This document shows positions 10,143-20,294 of a stretch of DNA of 64,000 nt, one piece after another (within the stretch, counting starts at the first letter, position 1; every line of letters begins with the position of its first letter). The notes beneath the pieces are model-generated. The model was not told where the DNA came from. It ran no database searches and saw only the letters and a list, made by a program, of their open reading frames with translations. This stretch comes from Prorocentrum cordatum (Eukaryota; Sar; Dinophyceae; Prorocentrales; Prorocentraceae), in contig CAUYUJ010017826.1 in NCBI GenBank assembly GCA_963575745.1, forward strand, positions 311,052 to 375,051, written 5' to 3'. A program made the position numbers and the translations under genes.

Positions 10143-11969
10143 CCCGACAAGGCCAGGTGCCTGGCACTCTGCCCCAACCCGCCGGGCGAAAACTTGGTAT
10201 CGGTTTATTCCTCGATATACGTTCGAAAAACTGCTCGCACTCCTGCAAGTTTTGTGGGCACGCGATTTTGCGACTTGATCTCGAGATTTCGAGCAGCTGC
10301 AGAGGTTCCCTGTGTACCAAAAACTCTAGCTGCATGGGGAAAATAGTTTAGAGGTTCGAGAAGCCTCAGATCGGTCGCGTCCTCGAGCTATGGCCAAACC
10401 AACTGTTCGCATACTGCAAATTAATGGAAAATCTTTGTTTCCTAGACTTGGTCTCGAATTCAGAGCAGCGGCAGAGGCTTAGGTGAGACCATTAGTTCAG
10501 CAGCACAACCATGAGTATCACTGCAGTCAGGAAGGAGCATCAGTTTAGAACTCCACACATAAAAACAACAACACAACATGATGCTTTAACTTGTTTCCAA
10601 CGTCGAGCAGGTTGGCAGAACGAACTGCGAAGCACAGGCAATTACCAAGGCTCAGTCTCATGTTTCCGCAGACACATGAGACATGAACCAGAGGGAGCGC
10701 CTGGAGCAGGCGGCAGGGGCAGGTGCCGAATCACCACGAGGCGCCGCCCGCCACCTGCGCAGGCGGCCGCCGTCGGCGAAGACCTGCGCAGGCAGAGCGC
10801 GGCGGGCGCCGGGCCCGCGCTGCCGCCCTCGGAGTTGTCGCAGTTCCCACGGCCGTCTGCGCCGCGCCCTCTCCCAGAGGTGCGAGCCCCGCGTTCTCCC
10901 TCTATCCATCGCCGTCGCTCTCACGCTCTCCCCCTCCCTCTCTCTCTCTGGCTCTCTTTCTGCTGTGCTTCTGCCTTTGCGTCCGGCTCCCTGTCGCTCC
11001 AGGATGCAGTTTCTGCAGAGCAACTACGTCGCCGACCATGTGCAGTCCAGCGCCAAGTGCGTGACGATGAAGAGTGGGAATGGGAGCTGGCGGGGTCGAA
11101 TTCTGCGTTCAGGCTTTCCAGGGAGGGCCTCGTCTTCGAGGAATCGAGAAGTTGGTATCCCTTCCTCAGCGGAAGGCTTGCGGTATGCGGCAGAACTAAA
11201 ACGGGGGCGGCTCCGCCATCGGAAGCTGGCGGAAGGCCAGCGGAAGACGGTAGAAGTAAGAATCGCCCCCTCAAGAGTTGACAAGTTTTTGAGGTTCAGG
11301 GATTCCAGGATCGGCCACCTGGGAGGGCGCCCTGATCGACCCTGATGCCCGGGCGTCGTGAGCAGACACGACGGGCGTTCTTTCCCCGTTGTGGGTGGCC
11401 CCATGACTTGCACAGCTCGGTCTGGCCACAAAGATCGGATCCGAAAACGGAGTCGAGGGCTCCTGTCGTGATTGCGCCATTCCTCAAGCAGTGGTGAGGC
11501 GTCTCGGCTTGCCTGAAGGCCAGAGAAAGTTCTAAAAACGTTTTGCGAATTTCATTTAAAAGCACTTCTGGCCAGACGCTGGTTTTATGTTTCACGAACA
11601 TTGAACTTGTCATTGCAACACTACTGATCCTAAGAGCATGTCGTGGTAGGCCTATTAGGAATGCCGGGACATTCGGCCTCTGGTCAGATGGCGCCGCGCT
11701 GCTTGTTTATTTTACTTTGCGGCCTCGGAAGCGGGGTCGGCACAGTGGGGGCGCACGAATATCAATCATAATGTAGGGAGTGTTGCCAGGGTGCGGCGGG
11801 TTCGTAGCTTCGACGCGGCGGCGACGCCGGTGCTAGCGACGCCGGTGCTAGCGTCACCGCGGGGATGGGACCCGCGGCAGAAAATCCATGCAAAGGATGT
11901 GGTCGACAGCTTCTCGGGGCCTCTCTTTGGAAGGGGATCGTTCCAGGTTGAACCGCCAGAACGGTGACG
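10143..11969. other. Unique sequence, no gene supported
   Basis: A plus-strand frame is open from 10511 to 11281 but competes with an equally plausible overlapping frame, has no recognised motif, and crosses a pyrimidine-rich patch at 10920-10970. A 15-bp unit GCGACGCCGGTGCTA is duplicated at 11821-11850. Confidence 0.35.
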
Positions 11970-12045
11970 GAACTTTGATGAGGACGATGACGATAATGAT
12001 GACGATGACGATGACGATGGCGATGACGATGACGATGACGTCGTC
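11970..12045. repeat. (GATGAC)n microsatellite
   Basis: Imperfect GATGAC hexamers ending at GACGTCGTCACGG. Confidence 0.9.
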
Positions 12046-12202
12046 ACGGCAAGACCTTGCTGCAGGCGACAGGCAAGGAGGGGTCCGCTCTGTCAACGAG
12101 GCACCACCGCAGGAGGCGTGGCCAGCCGCCCCGGCAGCGCCACAAAGGAAAAGCCTCCCGCCCCCGCGCAGAGGGGCCGCAGAAGGTTCGAGGAGGAGGA
12201 CC

Positions 12203-12560
12203 CCTCCCCTCCTCTCCTCCTCCTCCTCCTCCTCCTCCTCCTCCTCCTCCTCCTCCTCCTTCTCCCCCTCTTCTTCTCCTCTTCCTCCTCCTCCTCCGCC
12301 TCTTCCTCCTCCTCATCCTCCTTCTCCTCTTCCCCCTCCCCCTCGCCCTCCCCCTCGCCTCCTCCTTCCCCTCGCCTCCTCCTCATCCGCCTCCTCCTCC
12401 TCCGCCTCTTTCTCCTCCTCCTCTTCCTGCTCCCACTCCTCCTCGTCCTCCTCCACCTCCTCATCATCAGCAGCATCATCATCCTTCTCCTCCTCCTCCT
12501 CCTCATCATCATCCTCCTTCTCCTCCTTCTCTTCCTCCCCCTCTCGTCATCACCATTATC
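12203..12560. repeat. Long imperfect (TCC)n pyrimidine tract
   Basis: About 350 bases are TCC/CTC triplets with CCG, CAT and TTC interruptions. Ser-, Pro- or Leu-rich frames here are shadows. Confidence 0.95.
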
Positions 12561-12885
12561 ATCGCACAACCCGAGGCGCCAGGGGCATTCCACGAGACAA
12601 GAGAAATGATACACAACACAGTGGTTGATCAGCCTCTCAGTCGGATGTGAGAGGGCATACCAATCCTTCACTGAAACAACGCGGCACACATATGAGGCAC
12701 GCGGCCAGAACACACACACAAGCAAAACAACAGCAACGGATTCCAGATAGGTGTGTGCGCGTGTGCTTCAGAGACAACCACAGCACATCAAGCTACGATG
12801 CAAGCGCTCAGATCACACACTTGCAAAGACAAATGACATTGCAGAACATTGAATGCAAGAGACGTGCGCGCACAAAAGTGACATA
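12561..12885. other. Sequence 3' of the minus-strand retroposed gene
   Basis: This is relatively AT-rich for the window, with ACACAC stretches near 12705. It may include 3' untranslated sequence of the gene at 12886-14006, but no polyadenylation signal can be assigned. Confidence 0.35.
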
Positions 12886-14006
12886 CTACTGCTGCTCACA
12901 CGATGCATCGGAAGGCGGTCCGATTCCACAGATGCCTGGGGTGAGCCGCGCCTGCCGCCGAACAAATGGACGTCCCGTGGATGATGCCACAGAGGCCAAC
13001 CACTGCTCCAATTCCTCGAGACGTTCGTTGACGTAGTTAACCTCGTTCCTGCGGCGCACAAACGGTTGAGCCTCCGCACGGCAGCGCACCCGACCAGGGA
13101 AGGCGACGATCTGGCGGTGCATCTCCTCCAGCTCCTGCACAGCCAGCCAATCCACCTCCTCCACGAGCAGATCCACGTCAGTGTCCAGGGCCGCGTCGTC
13201 AGACTGCTGGGCATCTTCCTGCTCCTCGTGCACCGTCTCCATGCAAGCCACCACGGCAGGATGACCACGCCGCGCATCAGCACCAGCAGCCAAGCCCCCA
13301 GCGCCAGCGCCCGCCACACGCGGTTGCCCAGCCGCTTGGGCAGTCATCCCCCGCAGGGGCCCTCTGGCCGAGGCACTGCTGGAGGTCCCCTCCAGCACAG
13401 ACAGAGATGCAACGTCGGCGGAGGAATGGAATTCGCCCCCGCCCGACGAGCCCTCAAACTTCCCCTCGGGAACGACGGTCGGGCCAGGCCGCCTTGTCAA
13501 CATGAAGCACGGGCCAGGCAGCTCGAGTAACGAGAAGACAGTGGCCCCGCACGTGCACACGATGATAGATGGGAGCGGCTCCCACCGTCCAGCCCCTGGA
13601 ACGACTGCTGCCGCCGCCCCGCTGCAGCCTGTTGAGCTCCGTGCTGCTAGCTAGGGCGATGACGTCCGCTGGAGTGTCGAACACGTGCTCGGCCGCGTTG
13701 CGCCTGGCCCTGACTGAACCAGGGATGGGCCTGCCCTGCAGCTTCGCAGCCAAGACAGGAATGATGAGCAGAATCCTGCGACCCAGCTCGGACTCGGGCT
13801 CCAGCGCTTGCTCGAGCTCGCGCACAGTCCAGGGCGCTGGCAAGTCGCTCCGTGAGGGCATCCACCTCGTGCCTCGCCGCTGCGAGGCCTGCATCCGCTG
13901 ACTCCAGAGCCCGCCGCCGCGCCGCCGACCGCTGAGCTAGGCTCCTCCGAGGATCGCCTGCCTGGCAACCCTTCCCGCAGCCGTCTCCTCCTGCATGCAC
14001 TGCCAT
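12886..14006 (-). pseudogene. Hypothetical protein gene, probably retroposed and frameshifted
   Basis: I do not recognise the family. Three minus-strand frames follow each other. The first starts at the ATG at 14006 (MAVHAGGDGCGKGC) and includes a likely helical stretch, ADAGLAAARHEVDALTERLA. Near 13.83 kb the coding-like signal moves to a second frame (RELEQALEPESELGRRIL, then AAEHVFDTPADVIALAS). Near 13.56 kb it moves again to a frame containing CGATVFSLLELPGPCFML, an acidic stretch HEEQEDAQQSDDAALDTD and a helical RNEVNYVNERLEELEQWL, ending at 12886. The composition is varied, unlike the repeat-derived frames around it. A near-full-length spliced-leader relict lies 42 bases upstream of the ATG, and no intron is obvious. 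That fits an integrated cDNA. The frame changes argue for decay; unusual introns are the alternative. Confidence 0.5.
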
Positions 14007-14047
14007 CGTCCGGAAATGGCTAAGGCGGAAAGCGGGACAAAAAACAG

Positions 14048-14070
14048 CTTGAGCCAAAAATGGCTACGCT
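14048..14070 (-). other. Relict dinoflagellate spliced leader (DinoSL)
   Basis: Read on the minus strand, the sequence contains CGTAGCCATTTTTGGCTCAAG less its last base when counted to 20, that is, the DinoSL with one extra T and one mismatch near its 5' end. In dinoflagellates this 22-nt leader is added to mRNAs by trans-splicing, so a genomic copy just 5' of a coding-like region marks reverse transcription of a processed mRNA. A weaker similarity, CCTTAGCCATTT, lies about 22 bases further 3' on the same strand and could be an older relict. Confidence 0.8.
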
Positions 14071-14210
14071 CCTCCTCCTCCTCCTCCTCCTCCTCCTCCT
14101 CCTCCTCCTCCTCCTCCCCCTCCTCCTCCTCCTCCTCCTCCTCCTCCTCCTCCTCCTCCCCCTCCTCCTCCTCCTTCTCCTCCTCCTCCTCCTCCTCCCC
14201 GTCCCACGCT
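14071..14210. repeat. (TCC)n microsatellite
   Basis: TCC/CCT triplets directly abut the spliced-leader relict, lying immediately 5' of it on the minus strand, where they read as GGA. Confidence 0.95.
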
Positions 14211-14941
14211 CCTCCCCTCGCTATCTGGGCCTGGGTCCAAGACCCAGGCCCAGGAAGCAAAAGGGCGAAGCGAACGCCAAGAAGGCGCAGAGCGCGCCCT
14301 GCGGAGCGCTGGCGGCGCCGCGGACTCGGCGTGCTTGCTCTTGCTCCTGCAGGGCTCAGAGCCAGACGCATGCACGGAAGCCTGCGGGGAGGAGGAGGAG
14401 AAGAAGATGGGCTGGCGCACCCCAAGCTATCGCCCCGCCGCTCTTCTCAGAGAAATGTGACGAGAGAGGGGGGGGACATCAGGGCGGGGGCCATGATATC
14501 CCCCCAGGTTTCCTTGCGGCCCCTAGTCTTATCTCATCACGTCCCCGACCCTCCAGTGGACCGCGCACGTGCCGCTGGCCATGATTTCACCCCCCCCTCT
14601 TGGAATCCCCCCTCTTGGACGCCCACGAGGGAGGGGAGGATCACACGAAAAGGGGGCGCACAGGGAATGCCGAGGGAGGGGGTGGCGGTACGACTTCTGC
14701 GGCATGCACCCAGGTTCGGCCCCGCCGCCAGGAGCCCTCCCCTCGAACACGCTGACGTCTCCAGCGCCGGAAGGCGCGGGATGAGGAGGCCGCGCGAGCT
14801 GGGTCGCGGACCCCCACTTTCGTTTCCCGGAGTCGACGAGAGGGGCGAATAGCTCAGGGGAAAGCAGTACATGTATCCAGGGCCTCTGATCGCCGATGTC
14901 TTCGACGAGGCCCCTGGGCGAATACGTGTCACGCCCGCCCC
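14211..14941. other. GC-rich stretch, no gene supported
   Basis: It contains GGGTCCAAGACCCAGGCC (a short palindromic patch near 14231-14250) and overlapping frames on both strands. No domain is visible. Confidence 0.35.
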
Positions 14942-15120
14942 GAGGAGAAGCACGGACCACCGCCACCGAGAACCCACTAGCGGGGGGGCCGACCCCTGGG
15001 CGGTGGCACGCCGGAGCGTCATCCCGTATTTCTTGGGTGGTGCTCGGGCGTGCTGCCGCCCAGGGGGTCGGCCCCCCCCTCCCACCGATGGGCTCTCGGC
15101 GGTGGTGGCCCCTGCTCCTC
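14942..15120. repeat. Long imperfect foldback repeat
   Basis: The left arm at about 14942-15012 and the right arm at about 15047-15120 are inverted copies with a spacer of about 34 bases. Matching blocks include GGGGGGGCCGACCCCTGGGC on the left against the complement of CAGGGGGTCGGCCCCCCC on the right, and GAGGAG against CTCCTC at the outer edges. It resembles a foldback or MITE-like element, or an inverted duplication. Confidence 0.75.
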
Positions 15121-16045
15121 ATCTGAGCTTTCTCATGCAGTCGGCCCGAGGTATAAGATCGAGGTCGGTTCGGGGAGGGTTCCCCAGTGCTCTTCGTGTT
15201 TGTTGGACGTTCTCGTGCATCCTGGGGAGAGGCTACCCTTGGATGTTCTGTTTGTCTTGGCCGACAGGGGGTCTCATGTTCTTGAGGGATGCTCTTCTGG
15301 CCCAGGTCCGACTGCATCCCCCCCGCCTCGTCCGACCCGACGGGGCGAGGCGTCGGAGGACGCCCCCTCCTCCAGGGGGCGCCCTGCTCCTTCTCGAAGG
15401 GGTTCGCGCGGCGGTGCGGCGCCCCGCGACCTCTCCGCCCACTGGGCGAAGGGCCACCAGAGGAAGCTCTCCCCCCTCGAGGGCCCGGGGATGCGCTTCC
15501 GCGGCAGAGCGGAGGGCGTCGACGATGCGCCGGCGCCAGCGCCGGCGCCGGTGTGGCGGCAGGTGCAGTGGCGACGGCGGCCGCGGCAACGAAGGTCACG
15601 GCGGCGAGCGGCGACGGCGGCAGCGGCAGCGACACAGAGATCCAACGGATTGAGAAAAACAAGCCGGAGGTTTTTCGCGGTTTCCGGCCTCCAAGTCCCC
15701 AGGACCGTCGAAAAACAACTCCGGATGAAGAGCCAGCCCTGGGGAATGGGTCGAGAGTTCCAGGGACCCCGCATTGAACACAAACACGACAGACAGCGAC
15801 GCCAGCGACGACGAAGGTAGCGAGGACGAAGTCGACGGCGACGGGAGGACGGCCGCCTCGCAGGGGCCGATTCGATGTGCCAACCTCGAGGGCCGCGCGC
15901 GGGCTCGCGACCGCGCGACGACGATGCGGCGGTCCAGGTCGGACGGCTGGAAGAGCAGGAGAGGCCTTGCCCCCATGCCTCCTCCCTCACTCCCCCCTCC
16001 TGGAGAGAGCTGCAAAGAGGGGAGGAGAACGGGCGAGCAGGAAGG
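15121..16045. other. GC-rich stretch, no gene supported
   Basis: Overlapping frames are open on both strands. Arg-rich and Ala-rich products suggest composition effects. Sequence becomes GGCGAC-like from about 15530 onwards. Confidence 0.35.
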
Positions 16046-16067
16046 AGGGGAACGACGACGACGACGA

Positions 16068-16100
<33 letters not shown>

Positions 16101-16108
16101 TGGCGACC

Positions 16109-16195
<87 letters not shown>

Positions 16196-16320
16196 GCGGC
16201 GACGGCGGCGGCGGCGACCGCGACGGCGACGGCGACGGCGACGGCGACGACCACGGCGACGATGACGACGGCGACCGCGGCGGCGACCGCAGCGGCGGCG
16301 GCGGCAGCGGCGGCGAGCCG
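16046..16320. repeat. (GGCGAC)n hexanucleotide array
   Basis: GACGAC triplets lead into a long GGCGAC array with GGCGGC and GACCGC variants. Asp-Gly, Arg-Arg and Ala-Val frames are all shadows of it. Confidence 0.95.
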
Positions 16321-16949
16321 TCGTCATCCAGCGGCCAGGCTCAGTGCGGCGGCGGCGGCGGCGGCTGGGCAGAGCGCAGGGGGGGCGGGGTGGGGCCCAG
16401 GTGGCGAGAACGGCAGGCTGGCGCCCAGACGGAGCTGGCCGAGCGCGAGTGCCATGTTCGACCCGGCCGCCAGGCAGGCCGGCCCGGAGGTCGTTGGGCG
16501 TCGCATAGGGGGTGGCGATATATAGGGGGCAGCGGGCAGCGAGGGCTGCCAAAAAGGGGCCTCAGGGGGCCCTTCAGCGTCCAAGAGGGGGCCTTTTGGG
16601 CCCGAGGATTGCACCTTTCTTCCCCCCCCATGTATCGCCCCGCCAGAAGTCCGCCACGCATGAGAGTGACCCACCCGCCAAAGTTACCTTTTTGGTGTGC
16701 GGCTTTCGGAGGGCGCGAGGGGGGCCAAGCCGAAACTATAATAGGCTGCCGCTGTCGCATCGCGCAGCGATCGGCAGGCTGGGCACCAAGAGGTCGCTTC
16801 TGCGGGGCGTCACTCTTGCGCGTCGCCGGCTTAGCCCTCCAGCGGCACGAGCAAATCCCGACGGCCGTTCCTGTCCAACGTTTTTTGCTGGCAATTGAAG
16901 GCCCGCTTCTGCCCCCCTGGAGCGGGGTCAAAATAATGCTTTATTTCAG
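16321..16949. other. Sequence between repeats, no gene supported
   Basis: It holds GCGGCGGCG near 16350 and a GGCGATATATAGGGG stretch near 16514. Nothing that can be named is seen. Confidence 0.35.
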
Positions 16950-17880
16950 GTTCCCCAGAACAATATTGCAGGGTCAAAAAATTTGTCCGGGTCCAAACAA
17001 TTATTTCCAGGAGCCGTCGCGTGGGACATCTTCGAAACATCTGTTCGGAATGACTGGTCGGTTGGTCGGCTGGTTGATTGGTTTGTTGGTTGGTTGGTTG
17101 GCTGGCTGGTTGGTTGGTTGGTTGGTGCGTTTTTTCGGAGTTAGCAAAAATTCGTGCTGGGTCAAGAAAATATTTCCAGGGGCCGTTACGTGGGTCATTC
17201 TCCAAAAATCCTTTCGGAATGACTGGTCGGTTGGTCGGTCGGTTGGTTGGTTGGTTGGTTGGCTGGTTAGCTGGCTGGCTGGTTGGTTGGTTGGTTGGTT
17301 GGTTGGTGCGTTTTTCGGAGTTGGTAAAGATTCTTTCTCGGTCAAAAAATTGTTTCCAGGGGCCGTTACGTGGGTCATCCTCCAAAAATCCTTTCGGAAT
17401 GACTGGTCGGTTGGTCGGTTGGTTGGTTGGTTGGTTGGTTGGTTGGTTGGTTGGCTGGTTAGCTGGCTAGCTGGTTGGTTGGTTGGTTGGTTGGTGCGTT
17501 TTTTCGGAGTTAGCAAACATTCTTTCTGGGTCAAAAAATTATTTCCAGGAGCCTTCGCGTGGGACAGCCACCAACAATCTGTCGGGAATGACTGGTTGAT
17601 TGGTCGGTTGGCTGGTTGGTTGGCTGGTTGGTTGGGTGGTTGGTCGCTTGGCTGGCTGATTATTTGGTTGGTTGGTTGGTTGATTCGCTGGTTCGCTGAT
17701 TGGCTGGTTGGTTGGTTGGTCGGTTAGCTGGTTGGTTGGTGGTTTGGTTGGTTGGTCGTTTTTGTTATTACATACATAGATGTGTATATATAAATATAGG
17801 TCAAGAAAATCCGGGTCAAACAATTTGTTCAGGGGACGTCGCGTGAAGTCATCCTCAAGAATTCGCGGCGTCAAGCACGT
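16950..17880. repeat. Composite VNTR: conserved core of about 85 bp alternating with TTGG arrays
   Basis: A core running from TTTTTCGGAGTTAGCAAA through GGGTCAAAAAATTATTTCC to CGGAATGACTGGTCGG recurs near 16965, 17130, 17308, 17498 and, diverged, 17795. Between cores lie (TTGG)n or (CTGG)n arrays of different length. Centre-to-centre spacing is about 178-190 bases where arrays are similar. Trp-Leu-Val-Gly frames across it are shadows. Confidence 0.9.
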
Positions 17881-18470
17881 TGGCACGCATCTCCTCAACG
17901 CAGACTTCGCCGGTGATGTCCGCCAGTGCCACTGCGACTGGCACGCGGGGGAAGGGGAAGGCCCGCGCAGCGGAGCTTCCAGCATCTTTCAGGGCGGGGG
18001 ACGGGGCGCACTTCGTCGGCGCCACCTCGCGCCCCTCTGAGCGCAAAGCACCGCCGCTCGCGGGTCTCCCGCCCGACGTCCTGGACCAGGGGAGGGCGTG
18101 GCGCACGGGCATCCTCAACGTGCTGCAGCGCCACCTCCGCGACCCGAAGCATATCGACGTGATCCGATCTTGGATCAGCTGCCTCCGCGCGCAGCCCACA
18201 GCTCTGCTCTTCACGACTCTCAGCCACTGGTTCTTCCGGGTGCTTGCGGAGCTGGGAGAAGCCCCCGCGCGCGACGCGCTGCAGGGACACTATCACCGGA
18301 GGATGCCAGCGGAGACGGCGCGGCAAACGTTCTCCCTCACGTCTTGGGCGGGCGACCCAGAGCACATCTGGATGGCGGACGGGCGGGCCGGCATCGAGCG
18401 CATGCCGCTGGGGTCTGCGGGCGCTTCTCATGCGCAGGAGGCGTGGCACCGGCATGACGGCATTACTTGA
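17880..18470 (+). CDS. Hypothetical protein, probable exon or 5' part of a gene
   Basis: I do not recognise the family. The frame contains a convincing mixed-composition stretch: [60 protein letters not shown], and [15 protein letters not shown]. Predicted helices with spaced Trp and Leu suggest a folded domain. No ATG opens the frame; it can be read from about 17847, after a TGA, or from a TTG at 17880, so the true start may lie in an upstream exon. A TGA stop falls at 18468-18470, yet the same frame reads on with plausible sequence (EELRREHEDAAPQLEQ) to a TAG at 18747-18749. Either an intron removes the TGA or the gene is broken. Confidence 0.5.
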   Translation: MARISSTQTSPVMSASATATGTRGKGKARAAELPASFRAGDGAHFVGATSRPSERKAPPLAGLPPDVLDQGRAWRTGILNVLQRHLRDPKHIDVIRSWISCLRAQPTALLFTTLSHWFFRVLAELGEAPARDALQGHYHRRMPAETARQTFSLTSWAGDPEHIWMADGRAGIERMPLGSAGASHAQEAWHRHDGIT

Positions 18471-18747
18471 GAAGAGCTTCGCCGGGAACACGAAGATGCC
18501 GCTCCCCAGCTTGAGCAGTGCACGCAGCTGCGGGTGCGCCGGACAGCTCACCAGGACAACGCAGCCCTCCCAGACACTCCAGGGGAACCATTCCCGCATC
18601 CCTCGCTGAGAGGGGGAGACCATCTGACCAGGCGAGGCCGCTCGGGGGCATGCGATTACCACGACGCCAGAGCGTGCGTGCGACACGCGGGAGCAGACGG
18701 CGCGACGTGCACGGCGATGCGCCGCACGTTGTGCACCTTCGGACTCT

Positions 18748-18997
18748 AGGCTTCCTGGATAGGGTCCGAGTGAACGGTGTCGGAGGATCGCGCCGCATCG
18801 CCGATGCATTGGCGATGCCTCGGCGATGCATCGGCGATGCGGCTCGATGCGGGGCCCAATTCTCCCCGCGCCGACGTCGCCGATGCATCGCTGGCGTCGC
18901 CGATGCATCGCCGACGCGTCGCAGATAAATCGGCGATGCGTTGGCGATGCGGCACGATCCTCCGACCCCATCTACTCGGACCCCATCTGGGAGGCCT
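18748..18997. mobile_element. Foldback (MITE- or introner-like) element with near target-site duplication
   Basis: Terminal inverted repeats of about 49 bp occupy 18754-18802 and 18943-18991. Both contain GGGTCCGAGT near the outer edge and GTCGGAGGATCG with GCCGCATCGCC further in. The interior is a short GATGCATCGGC tandem array. Directly outside lie AGGCTT (18748-18753) and AGGCCT (18992-18997), a 5 of 6 match that looks like a target-site duplication. No protein is encoded, as expected for a non-autonomous element. It sits between two coding-like segments on the plus strand, so it may be spliced as an intron or may lie just upstream of the second segment. Confidence 0.75.
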
Positions 18998-18999
18998 CT

Positions 19000-20064
19000 A
19001 TGGACGGGGACTGGCAGAGACCCGCGGCCGGCGCCACCCAGCCGCCGCGGGCAGCCCAGTACGCCCTCCACGCAACAACCGCCCTGGAACTCAGCCAGGC
19101 GTTCCGCGACATGGGCGGGAGCGACACTCTGGCGAAGAACGGCAACGTGCTCTTCAGGGCCGTCTCTGGGAAGGCCCTCGTCGCCCCCGCCCCGCAGGCG
19201 CGCCGATTCTGGCGCCGCCCCGGTGCGGCGTTAGGCGCGGAGGCGCCGCGCATGGAGACGCGTTGCCCCTGGTGCCCCGTGGCCATCACTTGCGGCGCTT
19301 GCGAGCGCCAGCAGGTGGAGTACCGCGTCCGGCGGCCAGATGCTCGCGGAGAAGAAATCGACGAAGACCCCGCGTCGCCCACCCCGCGCCTGCTGAAAGG
19401 TCGCAAACGCCCGCCCCGGGCCAGCCTCCCGCCAGAGCAGCGCCCGTTCGAGCCAGCGACGCAGGCTTGCGACCAACGAGTCGCCCGCGTGCTGGAGGAG
19501 GTCGGGCCAGGGCATTTCGGAGAGGCCTTCAGGCGGGAGGCGGGCGACGGGGCCGGAGGCGCTGCGTGGCTGCAGACACTCTTCCCGGACATTCCCGCCG
19601 GAGCGGGCCTCGAGCTTCTCCGCGCAGCAGCTGAGCACCGCCAGAAGTCGCCAGAGGACGCTGGCGCTGGGAAGGCGCGGACCGCCATGGGCCGCAGCAG
19701 CGGGCTCGGCCCCGCGCTTCCGCAGGATGCCCCAGACCCCGATGCCGACGAAACAGGTGCCATCGCCGACGCGAGCGGCGCCGTGTCCGAGGCCGACGCC
19801 GACGGCGCCCCCCTCTGTTGGCTCGTCAATTTCGCCACAGAGATCGCCCATCCAACGGTCGACGGCGTCTCCCCTGCGCGCAGGGCGCCCGCCGCTCCTA
19901 CAACAAATCGGCTCGGGTGGATTTCGCGGAACCCCGGCGGATCCCCGCCCGCGCCCATCTATTCCATGTCCCGCCTTCACCATCCCCCCCCCCCCCCCGC
20001 GGCTTCCCTCGTCGAGCCGCGCGGCGGAAGACCCCCCCCCGACCCTTCCTGGGCGCCGAAGTGA
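19000..20064 (+). CDS. Hypothetical protein with a possible Cys4 zinc-binding motif
   Basis: The first ATG after the foldback element opens a frame of 354 codons. Near the N-terminus it reads ALHATTALELSQAFRDMGGS. At about residues 87-103 it carries CPWCPVAITCGAC, two CxxC pairs six residues apart, suitable for binding zinc. The middle contains a likely helical region (QRVARVLEEVGPGHFGEAF, AWLQTLFPDIPAGAGLELLR). The C-terminal part is acidic, then Pro-rich and less convincing. I do not recognise the family. It may be the continuation of the segment at 17880-18470, because both are on the plus strand and separated by an intron-sized interval containing a mobile element. Start choice is uncertain for that reason. 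Confidence 0.5.
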   Translation: MDGDWQRPAAGATQPPRAAQYALHATTALELSQAFRDMGGSDTLAKNGNVLFRAVSGKALVAPAPQARRFWRRPGAALGAEAPRMETRCPWCPVAITCGACERQQVEYRVRRPDARGEEIDEDPASPTPRLLKGRKRPPRASLPPEQRPFEPATQACDQRVARVLEEVGPGHFGEAFRREAGDGAGGAAWLQTLFPDIPAGAGLELLRAAAEHRQKSPEDAGAGKARTAMGRSSGLGPALPQDAPDPDADETGAIADASGAVSEADADGAPLCWLVNFATEIAHPTVDGVSPARRAPAAPTTNRLGWISRNPGGSPPAPIYSMSRLHHPPPPPAASLVEPRGGRPPPDPSWAPK

Positions 20065-20294
20065 AACAGCGATGTGAACGGGGGCGGGGGCGGGAGCGTC
20101 GGCGCGGATGTTCCATCTGTCACAGTCACAGGCGGCTGGCGAACGGCATACTCGAGTGGAGAGCCCGCGACGCGCGCCCGTTGGCGCGGGGCCTTGAGCG
20201 GCGCGGCGGAGGAGGGAGGGGGGGACGTGAAATTGGTCGGAGCCTTTTCAGGGAGCTGTTGAGCCGTCGAAAACGTTCGGAGCGCGTCGCGGCC
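20065..20294. other. Short intergenic stretch
   Basis: G-rich DNA with no feature that can be supported. Confidence 0.4.

Noticed and set aside
10511-11281. Plus-strand frame of 256 codons
   Set aside because: A second overlapping frame is as plausible and neither shows a motif.
15877-17727. Asp-Gly then Trp-Leu-Val-Gly protein of 616 codons, looking like a membrane protein
   Set aside because: It fuses shadows of the GGCGAC array and the TTGG composite VNTR.
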